Shown here: positions 33,413 through 42,768 of the stretch, piece after piece
How the letters are laid out: each line of letters opens with the position of its first letter
How positions within the stretch are numbered: the stretch's first letter is position 1
Assembly (NCBI GenBank): GCA_963803245.1
Contig: CAWDLI010000002.1
Location: forward strand, 1 to 64,000
DNA: 64,000 bases
Reading direction: 5' to 3'
From: JACVRW01 sp963803245
Lineage (GTDB): Bacteria > Actinomycetota > Thermoleophilia > Solirubrobacterales > Thermoleophilaceae
Program-made: the position numbers and the translations under genes
The notes under the pieces: model-generated
Databases searched by the model: none
Seen by the model: the letters and a program-made list of their open reading frames with translations, nothing else
What the model was told of the DNA's origin: nothing

Positions 33413-36037
33413 ATGAAGGCCGCCGCGATCCGCGAGCGCTTCCTTTCGTTCTTCGAGGAGCGCGACCACCTGCGCATGCCATCGGCATCGCTGGTGCCGC
33501 CGTCGTACGACCCGTCGGTGCTCCTGACCACCGCCGGGATGCAGCCCTTCAAGCCCTACTTCAGCGGCCAGGAGGAGCCCCCGTCGCCGCGGCTCACGTC
33601 CTGCCAGAAGGTGTTTCGCACCACCGACATCGAGGAGGTCGGCCGCACCCACCGCCACCTCACGTTCTTCGAGATGCTCGGCAACTTCTCGGTCGGCGAC
33701 TACTTCAAGGAGCGGGCCGTGGAGCTGGCGCTCGAGCTCTCCACGCAGGGCTTCGAGCTCCCATTCGAGCGGATCTGGATCTCGGTGTTCGGCGGCGACG
33801 AGGAGCTCGGGCTGGGTCCGGACGAGGAGGCGATCGAGTGCTGGCGGGCCGTGGGCGTGCCGGACGAGCGGATCGTGCGCCTCGGGCGCGAGGACAACTT
33901 CTGGCAGTCGGGGCCCACCGGGCCGTGCGGTCCCTGCTCGGAGCTCTACCTCGACCGCGGGCCTGAGTTCGGCTCCGACGAGGACCGGCCGGGGGACGAC
34001 ACCGAGCGCTTCCTCGAGTTCTGGAACCTCGTCTTCATGCAGTACGACCTGGGCGCCGACGGGTCGCTCACCCCGCTGCCGAGCCGGAACATCGACACTG
34101 GGATGGGCCTCGACCGCATGGCGGCGGTCCTCCAGGGCGTCGAGTCGGTGTTCGAGACCGACCAGTTCCGGCCGCTGATCGATCTGGGCGAGGAGCTGTC
34201 GGGGCGCCGCTACGGGCAGGACGAGGCGACCACCCGCGCGCTGCGGATCCTCGCGGACCACGGGCGCGCCGCGACCTTCCTGCTGGCGGACGGAGTGGTG
34301 CCGTCGAACGAGGACCGCGGCTACATCCTGCGCCGGATCATGCGCCGGGCGATGCACCAGGGGCGGGTGCTCGGGGTCGAGGAGGGACTGCTCCCGCGGC
34401 TGGCCGAGCGCACGCTGGAGGTGATGGGGGACGCCTACCCGGAGCTGAGACGCGAATGGCCGACGATCGAGCGCTGGGCGCGGGCGGAGGAGGACGGGTT
34501 CGGGCGCACGCTCGCGCAGGGCGAGCGCCTGCTCGCCGAGCTCGTGGATGCCGCGCGTGAGGAGGGCACGTCGTGGGTGTCCGCGGAGGACGCCTTCAAG
34601 CTCCACGACACCTTCGGGTTCCCCTATGAGATGACAAAGGAGCTCCTCGCCGAGCAGGGCCTGTCGGTCGACGACCAGGGCTTCGAGGAGCTGATGGACC
34701 GGGCGCGCGAGGTCTCCCGGGCGGGCGCGCGGGCGGAGGCGGGGAACGAGGTCCACACCGATCACGAGGACGTGCTCCGCTTCACTCGTGGGACGGACTC
34801 CACCACGCGCTTCGTGGGCTATGAGACGACCGAGGCGGAGACCGTGCTGCTCGCAGCCGAGGCCGAGAACGGCCGGGTGCTGGCCAAGCTCGAGGAGAGC
34901 CCGTTCTACCCGGAGGGCGGCGGCCAGGTCTCCGACACCGGGATCGTGGAGGCGGCGTCGGGACGCGCGCGGGTCGTGGACGTCTACCGCGTCGGCGACG
35001 ACCAGGCACTCGCGCTCGAGCCGCTCGAGGGCGAGATAGGGGCGGGCGAGGCCGTGCGGGCCCTCGTCGAGCGCGACACGCGGCTCGCCACGATGCGCAA
35101 CCACACAGCCACCCACCTGCTTCACGCGGCACTGCGCGAGCGGCTCGGCACTCATGTGCGCCAGGCCGGCTCGTACGTGGGTCCCGACAAGCTGCGCTTC
35201 GACTTCACCCATGGCGAGCGTTTGAGCGATGCCGAGCTCGCCGACGTGGAGGCGTGGGTCGCCGGCCGGATCGCCGAGGCGCACAACGTGCACGCGCTCG
35301 AGACCACGCGCGACGAGGCGGAGGCGCTCGGCGCGATGGCGCTGTTCGGCGAGAAGTACGGGGACTGGGTGCGCATGGTCGAGATCGAGGGCGTGTCGCG
35401 CGAGCTCTGCGGCGGCACGCACGTGGCGAACACGGCGGAGCTCGGCCTGTTCCACCTGCTCAGCGAGACCTCGAGCGCGTCGAACGTGCGCCGCATCGAG
35501 GCGGTGACTGGTCACCGCGGCGCCGAGCTGTTCCGTGAGCGGAGCCGGCAGCTGCGCGATCTGGCTGCCCTGCTGCGCGTGCCCGAGCCGGACGTGGTGA
35601 GCGCCGTGGAGCGGCTGAGCCGGCGCGTCAAGGAGCTCGAGAAGTCGCCGCAGAAGGGTCCCGACCACGGGATCGCCGACGAGCTGGCGGCGGGCGCCGA
35701 GGACGTGGGCGGGCTGAAGGTGGTCGTGGAGGCGGTGGCGGCCACGGATGCGCGGGCGCTCCTCGAGCTCTCCGACACCGTGCGCCAGCGGCTAGGCGAC
35801 TCGGCCGTGCTGCTCGGCACGGCGGGCGACGGCCGTGTGCACCTGGTTGCGAACTTCGCGCCGGCGGCGGTGGAGCGGGGGCTCCGCGCCGACGCGGTGG
35901 TGCGCGCCGCGGCCGAGGTGGTCGGCGGCGGCGGCGGTGGTCGCGACACGATGGCGCAGGCCGGCGGGCGCGATCCCGAGAAGCTTCCCGACGCGCTCGC
36001 CACCGGCCGGCTCGAGATCGAGCGGGCGCTCGCCTGA
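33413..36037 (+). CDS. alaS: alanyl-tRNA synthetase
   Basis: The 874-residue enzyme has the class II core (LTTAGMQPFKPYFSGQEEPP, TFFEMLGNFSVGDYFKERAV, NIDTGMGLDRMAAVLQGVES), the editing domain zinc motifs (NHTATHLLHAALRERLG and CGGTHVANTAELG) and a C-terminal DHHA1 domain (GGGGGGRDTMAQAGGRDPEK). A TAGACT box ends exactly 7 nt before the ATG with no Shine-Dalgarno, the clearest leaderless start in the window. It leads the operon alaS-ruvX-mltG-aroE, an order common in Gram-positive bacteria. Confidence 0.98.
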   Translation: MKAAAIRERFLSFFEERDHLRMPSASLVPPSYDPSVLLTTAGMQPFKPYFSGQEEPPSPRLTSCQKVFRTTDIEEVGRTHRHLTFFEMLGNFSVGDYFKERAVELALELSTQGFELPFERIWISVFGGDEELGLGPDEEAIECWRAVGVPDERIVRLGREDNFWQSGPTGPCGPCSELYLDRGPEFGSDEDRPGDDTERFLEFWNLVFMQYDLGADGSLTPLPSRNIDTGMGLDRMAAVLQGVESVFETDQFRPLIDLGEELSGRRYGQDEATTRALRILADHGRAATFLLADGVVPSNEDRGYILRRIMRRAMHQGRVLGVEEGLLPRLAERTLEVMGDAYPELRREWPTIERWARAEEDGFGRTLAQGERLLAELVDAAREEGTSWVSAEDAFKLHDTFGFPYEMTKELLAEQGLSVDDQGFEELMDRAREVSRAGARAEAGNEVHTDHEDVLRFTRGTDSTTRFVGYETTEAETVLLAAEAENGRVLAKLEESPFYPEGGGQVSDTGIVEAASGRARVVDVYRVGDDQALALEPLEGEIGAGEAVRALVERDTRLATMRNHTATHLLHAALRERLGTHVRQAGSYVGPDKLRFDFTHGERLSDAELADVEAWVAGRIAEAHNVHALETTRDEAEALGAMALFGEKYGDWVRMVEIEGVSRELCGGTHVANTAELGLFHLLSETSSASNVRRIEAVTGHRGAELFRERSRQLRDLAALLRVPEPDVVSAVERLSRRVKELEKSPQKGPDHGIADELAAGAEDVGGLKVVVEAVAATDARALLELSDTVRQRLGDSAVLLGTAGDGRVHLVANFAPAAVERGLRADAVVRAAAEVVGGGGGGRDTMAQAGGRDPEKLPDALATGRLEIERALA

Positions 36038-36438
36038 TGGGGCGGATCCTCGCTCTGGACCACGGCTCCGCGCGCTGTGGCTGCGCGGTGTCGGACCCGT
36101 CGGGCACGCTCGCAAGCGTGCTCCCTGCCATCGAGCGGCCCGACACCCGGGCGGGCATGTCCGCCCTCGTCCGCCTGGTCGGCGACCAGGAGGTGGAGCG
36201 GGTCGTGGTGGGGCTGCCGCTCACGCTCTCGGGCGAGGAGGGCATGCAGGCGCAGGAGGCGCGTGCATTCTCCGAGCGCCTTGCGGGCAGGCTGTCGGTA
36301 CCTGTGGAGCTTCACGACGAACGGCTGACCACTCGCCTGGCCGAGCGCACGGGAGGCCGTGGCGACCTCGACTCCCGCGCCGCGGCGCACCTCCTCGAGA
36401 GCTATCTGACCCGTACCCGCGCGGGCCTGCCGGAGTGA
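36037..36438 (+). CDS. ruvX: RuvX/YqgF Holliday-junction resolvase-like RNase
   Basis: The 133-residue RNase H-fold protein has LALDHGSARCGCAVSD near the N-terminus, VVVGLPLTLSGEEGMQAQEA in the middle and DERLTTRLAER with a late DSRAAAHLLESYL. These match YqgF/RuvX, the putative pre-16S rRNA nuclease. The motif GCAVSD replaces the common GVAVSD. TGATG overlap with alaS and GTGA overlap with mltG place it inside a tightly coupled operon. Confidence 0.92.
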   Translation: MGRILALDHGSARCGCAVSDPSGTLASVLPAIERPDTRAGMSALVRLVGDQEVERVVVGLPLTLSGEEGMQAQEARAFSERLAGRLSVPVELHDERLTTRLAERTGGRGDLDSRAAAHLLESYLTRTRAGLPE

Positions 36439-37670
36439 CCGACGGACCCCCGCCGGTCCCGGGCGGCCGCCGCTCGCCCGAGGAGCGCGAGGCCGCGCGC
36501 CGTGCCCGCGATGCGCGCCGTGACGGCGTGACCGAGGAAGCGCCCCCGCAGCACGATCCCCGCGACTGGCTCGCCGAGGCGCAGGCGCACACCACCTCGG
36601 AGCCGCCGGCGCCGCTGCCGCCGCGGCGTCGCCCGCGCTGGGGCCGGCTCGTGGCCCTGCTGGTGGCCGTGATCGTGGCGACCGGGCTGGCGTGGTTCCT
36701 GCTGTCGCTCTTCCAGCCCTTCGCCGGCGACGGCGGCGAGCGGGTGCGGGTCGTGGTGCCGCGAGGGTCGAGCCTGGAGCAGATCGCTGAGCTGCTCGAG
36801 GAGCGCGGCGTGGTGTCGAGCTCCTCGTTCTTCCAGCTGCGCGCGCGCCTCGCCGGGCGGACGGGCGACCTCAAGCCCGGCGCCTACACCCTGCGGAGGG
36901 ACATGAGCTTCGCGGCGGCGCTCGACGCGCTGGAGGAGGGGGTGCCGGCCAACATCGTGCAGGTCACGATCCCCGAGGGTCTGTCGCGCCGGGAGATAGC
37001 CGACACGCTCGGTCCCGGCCTCCGCGGGAGCTACCTCGCGGCAACCCGCAGCTCGCCCGGGCTCGACCCGCGCGACTACGGGGCGAAGGGGGCGAAGAGC
37101 CTCGAGGGCTTCCTGTTCCCGGCCACCTACGAGCTCCGTCGCGGAGTGCCCGTGGGCAGGCTCGTGGACCGCCAGCTCACCGCGTTCAAGGACCGCTTCG
37201 CCACCGTGGACCAGCGCTACGCGCGCAGCAAGAACCTCACTCCGTACGACGTGCTGACCATCGCCTCGATGGTGGAGCGCGAGGCGCAGGTGCCCAGCGA
37301 GCGTCCGCTGATCGCCTCGGTGATCTACAACCGGCTCAAGGAGGGCATCCCGCTCGGGATAGACGCGACCCTCCGCTACGAGACCGGCAACTGGAAGCGG
37401 CCGCTGCGCCAGTCGGAGCTCGACGCGCCGACGCCCTACAACACCCGCGTGAACCCGGGCCTGCCGCCCGGCCCGATCGGAAACCCGGGCATCGACTCGA
37501 TCAAGGCCGCCGCCCGGCCGGCGCGGACGAACTACCTGTTCTTCGTGGTCAAGCCCTGCGGCAAGGGGCGGCACGCGTTCGCGGCCACCGACGCCGAGCA
37601 CCAGCGCAACGTGGCCCGCTACGAGCGTGCCCGCGAAGAGGCCGGCGGGCGCTCGCCCACCAACTGCTGA
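36435..37670 (+). CDS. mltG: endolytic murein transglycosylase MltG
   Basis: GTG 36435 overlaps the ruvX stop. The 411 residues have a long cytoplasmic tail rich in acidic and proline residues, one transmembrane helix near residue 75 (LVALLVAVIVATGLAWFLLS), a LysM-like domain (VRVVVPRGSSLEQIAELLEE) and the catalytic YceG domain: ASMVEREAQVPSERPLIASV with the catalytic Glu, YNRLKEGIPLGIDATLRYET, YNTRVNPGLPPGPIGNPG. It cleaves nascent glycan strands at the membrane. The stop shares a base with aroE. Confidence 0.95.
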   Translation: MTDGPPPVPGGRRSPEEREAARRARDARRDGVTEEAPPQHDPRDWLAEAQAHTTSEPPAPLPPRRRPRWGRLVALLVAVIVATGLAWFLLSLFQPFAGDGGERVRVVVPRGSSLEQIAELLEERGVVSSSSFFQLRARLAGRTGDLKPGAYTLRRDMSFAAALDALEEGVPANIVQVTIPEGLSRREIADTLGPGLRGSYLAATRSSPGLDPRDYGAKGAKSLEGFLFPATYELRRGVPVGRLVDRQLTAFKDRFATVDQRYARSKNLTPYDVLTIASMVEREAQVPSERPLIASVIYNRLKEGIPLGIDATLRYETGNWKRPLRQSELDAPTPYNTRVNPGLPPGPIGNPGIDSIKAAARPARTNYLFFVVKPCGKGRHAFAATDAEHQRNVARYERAREEAGGRSPTNC

Positions 37671-38464
37671 TGGCGCTCGCCGGAGTGCTCGGATACCCGG
37701 TCGGGCACAGCCGCTCGCCGATCATGATGAGCGCGGCCTTTCTCGAGCTCGGCCTCGACTGGCGCTACGTGAAGCTGCCCGTGCAGCCGGAGCTGTTCGT
37801 GGAGACGGTCCGTGCGCTGCCGGCCTCGGGGTACGTGGGCGCCAACGTGACGATCCCGCACAAGCTCGCGGCTCTTGCCCTGGCCGACGAGGTGAGCCCG
37901 GCCGCCGAGGCGATCGGGGCGGCCAACACGCTGAGCTTCGCCGACGGTCGCATCAGGGCCGACAACACCGACGCCGGCGGCCTGCTCGCCGCGCTCGAGG
38001 AGCCGGTGGCGGGCCGGCGGGCGCTCGTGCTGGGCGCCGGGGGCGCGGGCCGGGCCGCCGCGTGGGCGCTGCGGCAGGCCGGGGCCGAGGTGGCGGTGTG
38101 GAACCGGACGCGCGGGCGCGCCGCCGCGCTCGCCGCGGAGCTCGACGTGGCCCATGCGGAGACACCGGGCCCCACCGACCTGCTCGTGAACGCGACGTCG
38201 GTGGGCCTCGCGCCGGACACCAGGGAGGACGCCGCGCTCGCGGCCCTCGAGCTCACGGGCGTCGCACCGCCCGCAACCGTCGTGGACCTGGTGTACGGAG
38301 ACGCGCCCACACCGCTCTGGCACTGGGCCTCGCGCGGCGACGCGCGCGTGGTGGGAGGCCTGGAGGTGCTGGTGCGCCAGGGCGCCCTGAGCCTCGAGTT
38401 GTGGACCGGCCGCCCGGCTCCGGTCGATGCGATGCGCCACGCCGTGTCGCCGAGCGGCGCCTAG
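37670..38464 (+). CDS. aroE: shikimate 5-dehydrogenase
   Basis: The 264-residue enzyme reduces 3-dehydroshikimate with NADPH. It has the substrate motif GYPVGHSRSPIMMSAAF, the catalytic Lys segment GANVTIPHKLAAL, AIGAANTLSF, DNTDAGGLLAAL, the nucleotide motif VLGAGGAGRAAAWAL and NRTRGRAAALA. Other shikimate genes are 15 kb away (53.7-56.9 kb). It ends the alaS operon. Confidence 0.95.
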   Translation: MALAGVLGYPVGHSRSPIMMSAAFLELGLDWRYVKLPVQPELFVETVRALPASGYVGANVTIPHKLAALALADEVSPAAEAIGAANTLSFADGRIRADNTDAGGLLAALEEPVAGRRALVLGAGGAGRAAAWALRQAGAEVAVWNRTRGRAAALAAELDVAHAETPGPTDLLVNATSVGLAPDTREDAALAALELTGVAPPATVVDLVYGDAPTPLWHWASRGDARVVGGLEVLVRQGALSLELWTGRPAPVDAMRHAVSPSGA

Positions 38465-38507
38465 CCGCCGGGCGACGGCCGCTCGTCGAGAAGCGATCTT
38501 TCGCCTC

Positions 38508-38535
38508 TAAACCCCTGCGGCGCCGCTGCCGATAT
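38508..38535 (+). promoter_or_regulatory. sigma-28/WhiG-type promoter before pil operon
   Basis: TAAA (38508-38511), 16 bp, GCCGATAT (38528-38535). This matches the FliA/WhiG consensus TAAA-N15-GCCGATAA. It lies 8 bp before the start of the first gene of the pilB operon. Confidence 0.7.
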
Positions 38536-38543
38536 GCGGAGCA

Positions 38544-39899
38544 ATGGCCATCTCCCGCCCTGTCCTCCTCGTATTGCTCGGCGCCCTCCTTTTGGGTGCC
38601 ACGGCGTTTGCCGTCCAGAACGCACGCGAAGTGAGCGACGGTTCCTCCGGGGGAGGCACCACGCAGCAGGTCGCGGAGACCAGCGGACAGCTGAACGCGG
38701 ACCAGACGGTCGGCGCGGCCTTCTCCGGCTCCGGATCGGTCGACAGCGCGAAGATCGACGCGCGCATCGCCTTCACCCAGGTGGGCGGCGAGGGCCAGGG
38801 ATTCGACGTGAAGGTGAACGGCGCGTTCCAGAGTCGCGCCAAGAACCAGATGCCGCTCTTCGACATCCGGCTGAAGGCCGACGCGGGGGGCGAGGGCGTG
38901 AACGCCGGCGCGGTATCGCTGGGCGATCGCGGCTTCCTCATCCAGGGCGACACCGCCTACCGCGTGCCCGAGGCCCTCTGGACCCAGCTTGAGCAGTCGC
39001 GCCAGCAGATCGCCTCGTTCGCGCAGGGATCGAGCGACGACGACCCCGGAGTGCTCGGCCTCGACCCGCGCTCCTGGCTCACCGACGTCAAGGACGAGGG
39101 CGAGGCGCAGGTGGACGGCGTGACCACCAAGCACGTGTCCGCCTCCGTGGACGCCCCCAAGCTCGCCCGTGACCTTCTCCCGCTGGCGCGCCAGGGCGGC
39201 GCCGCGGGCGCACTGCCGGCTGACCTCGGTCAGCAGATCGGCAAGGTCGTGCAGCAGGCCGACGTGGACGTGTTCGTCGGCCAGGACGACCGCATCCTGC
39301 GGCGCCTCCAGGTGTCGCTCGACCTCGACTTCAACCAGGTGACCGGGAACGCCGGCGGCGACGCCGGTCGCGCCAAGGTCGACTTCAGCTTCGAGCTCAG
39401 TGACGTGAACGAGCCGCAGAACATCGTCGCCCCCAAGAATGTGGCCCCCGGAGCCCCCGGGTCCCAGGCCGCCGGCTTCTCGAGCGCGGTGCTCGGTGTC
39501 GGCGTGCTGGCCATCGACCCGCCGCCCGGCCTCGCCGCCGCGCGCCAGGCCGGCTTCAGGATCGGTGACGTGACGAGCCCGGCGCCCATCACCAACAACC
39601 CGCGCAAGGTCGCCCGCGCGGTCCGCAACAACCAGCGCGTAGTGATCCTCTTCCAGAACCCGCGCGGCCTCGACGACCAGGCCACCGCCGAATCGGTCCG
39701 CGCCCTGCGCGCCCAGACCAAGGCGAAGGTCTTCGTCGACGACATCCGCAGCGTGGACCGGTTCGGTCCGATCGTGGAGGACGTGGGCGTGAACCAGGGA
39801 CCGTCGATCGTGATCATCGACCGCCGCGGCAAGGCACGACTCATCGAGGGCTACATCGACTCACGCGCCCTCGCTCAGGAAGTCGCCGACGCCCGATGA
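38544..39899 (+). CDS. exported protein: LppX/LprG-like domain plus thioredoxin-fold domain
   Basis: The 451 residues begin with a signal anchor (SRPVLLVLLGALLLGATAFA). The middle (KIDARIAFTQVGGEGQGFDV, FDIRLKADAGGEG, DVDVFVGQDDRILRRLQVSL) has the repeated beta pattern of LppX/LprG-like lipid-binding proteins, and the C-terminal ~110 residues (RAVRNNQRVVILFQNPRGLD, RAQTKAKVFVDDIRSVDRFG, GPSIVIIDRRGKARLIEGYI) a thioredoxin-like fold without a CxxC. It heads the pilB-pilT-pilC operon under a sigma-28-like promoter and overlaps pilB (ATGA), so a role in pilus assembly is likely. The exact function is unknown. Confidence 0.75.
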   Translation: MAISRPVLLVLLGALLLGATAFAVQNAREVSDGSSGGGTTQQVAETSGQLNADQTVGAAFSGSGSVDSAKIDARIAFTQVGGEGQGFDVKVNGAFQSRAKNQMPLFDIRLKADAGGEGVNAGAVSLGDRGFLIQGDTAYRVPEALWTQLEQSRQQIASFAQGSSDDDPGVLGLDPRSWLTDVKDEGEAQVDGVTTKHVSASVDAPKLARDLLPLARQGGAAGALPADLGQQIGKVVQQADVDVFVGQDDRILRRLQVSLDLDFNQVTGNAGGDAGRAKVDFSFELSDVNEPQNIVAPKNVAPGAPGSQAAGFSSAVLGVGVLAIDPPPGLAAARQAGFRIGDVTSPAPITNNPRKVARAVRNNQRVVILFQNPRGLDDQATAESVRALRAQTKAKVFVDDIRSVDRFGPIVEDVGVNQGPSIVIIDRRGKARLIEGYIDSRALAQEVADAR

Positions 39900-41662
39900 G
39901 CGAGCCCAAACCGGGTCCGGCCGCCTTGCGCGCCGTGCCCGATCGGGCCGCTGAGGAGGCCGCCAAGGCGGCGGTCGGCACTGGACTCACCCCGCCACAG
40001 CGACGCGGCGCATCGCGCTACATCAGCGACGTGATCGCGGAGATGGAGTTCGCCTCCGAGGAGCGCGTGAAGGCGGCGGTGGAGGAGGGCAAGAAGATCG
40101 GACGGCCGCCCGAGCAGCTGCTGGTCGAGGCGGGCGTGCTCACCGGGGACCAGCTCTCGCGCGCGGTCGCGCAGCGCTTCGGCCTCCAGCACGTGGACCT
40201 GTCGGTGTTCAAGACCGACGTGGCCGCGCTCAACCTGATCAGCCCGGGGGCCGCCCGCCGGCTCGAGTCCGTGCCGATCGGGTTCGACGACAACGGCACC
40301 CTGCTGGTGGCCATGGCCGATCCGTCGAACGTGCTCGCGCTCGACGACCTCAAGCTGATGACCGGCCACGAGGTGCTCCCCGTGGTGGGTGCGGCCGACG
40401 ACATCCACGGCCTGATCGGCCGCATGAGCAAGCTCGACGACGCGGTGGCCGCGGCCGTCAAGGAGGGCGAGGACGAGATCACCGAGGTGACCGAGATCCG
40501 CGAGTCCGCGGACGACGCGCCGGTGATCAAGCTCGTCAACTCGATCATCCACCAGGCGGTGGAGGACGGGGCCTCCGACATCCACTTCGAGCCCGAGGGG
40601 CGCGACATGCGCGTGCGCTTCCGGGTGGACGGCGTGCTTCGCGAGAGCACTCACATCCCGCGCCGGATGGTGCCGGGCACGATCTCGCGCGTGAAGATCA
40701 TGGCGAACCTCGACATCTCCGAGAAGCGGGTGCCGCAGGACGGGCGAGTGGGGCTCACGGTGGAGGGCCACGCCATCGACCTGCGCGTCGTGACGATGCC
40801 TCACGTCGAGGGCGAGGGAGTCGTGATGCGCATCCTGGACAAGACCCAGGCGCTGATCGGCCTCGACCAGCTCGGCATGGCCAGTCAGGGCGAGGTGATG
40901 TTCGAGGACGGCTTCCGGCGCTCCTACGGTGCGGTGCTCGTGACCGGACCGACGGGCTCGGGCAAGTCCACGACGCTCTACGCGGCGCTGAACGAGATCA
41001 ACGATCTCGAGCGCAACATCATCACGATCGAGGACCCCGTGGAGTACCAGCTGGAGGGCGTGAACCAGCTCCAGGTGAACCTCAAGGCGGGACTCACGTT
41101 CGCGGCGGGCCTGAGGGCGATGCTGCGTGCGGACCCCGACGTGATCATGGTCGGCGAGATCCGGGACGCCGAGACCGCCAAGATCGCCATCGAGTCCGCG
41201 CTCACCGGCCATCTCGTCCTTTCCACGCTGCACACGAACGACGCGCCCTCGGCGATCACGCGGCTCACCGAGATGGGAATCGAGCCGTTCCTCACGGCGT
41301 CGGCGGTGTGCACCGTCGTGGCCCAGCGGCTCGTGCGCCAGCTCTGTACCTACTGCAAGCAGCGCACGCTCCTGAGCGTCTCGTCGCTCGAGCGGGCCGG
41401 CTTCAACGTGGCCTTCGACCTGGAGGCCTACGACCCGGTGGGTTGCAGCCGCTGCGGCGGCTCCGGCTACAAGGGCCGGACCGGGCTCTACGAGGTGATG
41501 GTCATGACGGAGGAGACCCGAGATCTAACGGTCGAGCGGGCTTCTGCCGATGAAATCAGGAAGGTCGCGGTGTCCCAGGGCATGCGCCCAATGCGCGCCG
41601 ACGGCTTCGAAAAGGTCAAGAACGGCGTCACGTCCATTGCCGAGGTTGCAAGGGTCACGTGA
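39896..41662 (+). CDS. pilB: type IV pilus assembly ATPase PilB
   Basis: The 588-residue hexameric extension motor has an N-terminal MshEN/T2SSE_N domain (PPEQLLVEAGVLTGDQLSRA), which in relatives can bind c-di-GMP, although the RLG motif is changed to RPP here. The ATPase domain follows: GPTGSGKSTTLYAALNEIND, the Asp box IITIEDPVEYQLEGVNQLQV, Walker B MLRADPDVIMVGEIRD, the His box LSTLHTNDAPSAITRL and a four-Cys zinc motif (LCTYCKQRT and CSRCGGSGYKGRTGLYEV). It acts at the inner face of the membrane with PilC. Confidence 0.95.
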   Translation: MSEPKPGPAALRAVPDRAAEEAAKAAVGTGLTPPQRRGASRYISDVIAEMEFASEERVKAAVEEGKKIGRPPEQLLVEAGVLTGDQLSRAVAQRFGLQHVDLSVFKTDVAALNLISPGAARRLESVPIGFDDNGTLLVAMADPSNVLALDDLKLMTGHEVLPVVGAADDIHGLIGRMSKLDDAVAAAVKEGEDEITEVTEIRESADDAPVIKLVNSIIHQAVEDGASDIHFEPEGRDMRVRFRVDGVLRESTHIPRRMVPGTISRVKIMANLDISEKRVPQDGRVGLTVEGHAIDLRVVTMPHVEGEGVVMRILDKTQALIGLDQLGMASQGEVMFEDGFRRSYGAVLVTGPTGSGKSTTLYAALNEINDLERNIITIEDPVEYQLEGVNQLQVNLKAGLTFAAGLRAMLRADPDVIMVGEIRDAETAKIAIESALTGHLVLSTLHTNDAPSAITRLTEMGIEPFLTASAVCTVVAQRLVRQLCTYCKQRTLLSVSSLERAGFNVAFDLEAYDPVGCSRCGGSGYKGRTGLYEVMVMTEETRDLTVERASADEIRKVAVSQGMRPMRADGFEKVKNGVTSIAEVARVT

Positions 41663-41690
41663 ACGTCATGTCGAGCCGATAGGAGCCCCG

Positions 41691-42764
41691 ATGGAGTTCG
41701 ACTTCGCAGACGTGCTGATGCAGGTGATGGAGCGTGAGGCTTCCGACCTTCACCTGACCGCGGGCTCGCCGCCGATGATCAGGCATCACGGGATGCTGCA
41801 TGCGCTCGACTACCCGCCGATGACTCCGCAGACCACGCGCGAGGTCATCTACTCGATCCTCACGAACGATCAGCGGCAGCGCCTCGAGAACGACTGGCAG
41901 ATCGACCTTGCCTACTCGATCCCGGGCAAGGCGCGCTTCCGTGTGAACGCATACTTCCAGCGCGCGTCGCTCAGCGCCGCGTTCCGGCTGATCCCGCAGG
42001 ACATGCCGAAGCTGGCGAGCCTCGGGCTGCCCCAGGCGCTCGTGGACTTCACCAAGAAGCCGCGCGGGTTCGTGCTGGTCACAGGCCCCACGGGCTCCGG
42101 CAAGTCCACCACCCTCGCCGCGATGCTCGACCTCATCAACGACACGCGGCACGAGCACATCCTCACGATCGAGGACCCGATCGAGTTCCTGCACATGCAC
42201 AAGAAGTGCATCGTCAACCAGCGTGAGCTGGGGGCCGACGCCCAGAGCTTCGGGCTCGGCCTGAAGGCTGGGCTCCGCCAGGACCCGGACGTGATCCTCG
42301 TGGGCGAGATGCGCGACCTCGAGACGATCTCGACCGCGCTGACCGCTGCCGAGACCGGGCACCTCGTGTTCGCCACCCTTCACACCCAGGACACCGCGCA
42401 GACCGTGGACCGGATCGTGGACGTGTTCCCGCCCGCTCAGCAGCAGCAGGTGCGCGTTCAGCTGTCGGTGGCGCTCCAGGGCATCGTGACCCAGCAGCTG
42501 CTCCCGCTGGCGAACGGCCAGGGCCGCTGCGTGGCCACCGAGGTGCTGGTGCCCACGCCGGCCGTGCGAAACCTGATCCGCGAGGGCAAGACGCATCAGA
42601 TCTACTCCGCGCTTCAGACCGGCGCGCAGTTCGGCATGCGCACGATGGACACCTCGCTGGCCGAGCTGGTGCGCGAGGGCAAGATCTCGCGCGAGCTCGC
42701 CGAGTCGCGCTCGGGCACGCCCGAGGAGCTCCGTCGCCTCATGGGCACTGTGAGGGTCGCGTAG
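41691..42764 (+). CDS. pilT: twitching motility retraction ATPase PilT
   Basis: ATG 41691 follows an AGGAG Shine-Dalgarno. The 357 residues contain the PilT opening (VMEREASDLHLTAGSPPMIR), Walker A GPTGSGKSTTLAAMLD, IEDPIEFLHMHKKCIVNQRE, the PilT-typical AGLRQDPDVILVGEMRDLET, HTQDTAQTVDRIVDVFPP and the C-terminal AIRNLI-like helix (VRNLIREGKTHQIYSALQTG). It depolymerises pili, so the organism should be capable of twitching or retraction. It is coupled to pilB and pilC. Confidence 0.95.
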   Translation: MEFDFADVLMQVMEREASDLHLTAGSPPMIRHHGMLHALDYPPMTPQTTREVIYSILTNDQRQRLENDWQIDLAYSIPGKARFRVNAYFQRASLSAAFRLIPQDMPKLASLGLPQALVDFTKKPRGFVLVTGPTGSGKSTTLAAMLDLINDTRHEHILTIEDPIEFLHMHKKCIVNQRELGADAQSFGLGLKAGLRQDPDVILVGEMRDLETISTALTAAETGHLVFATLHTQDTAQTVDRIVDVFPPAQQQQVRVQLSVALQGIVTQQLLPLANGQGRCVATEVLVPTPAVRNLIREGKTHQIYSALQTGAQFGMRTMDTSLAELVREGKISRELAESRSGTPEELRRLMGTVRVA

Positions 42765-42768
42765 CGCC

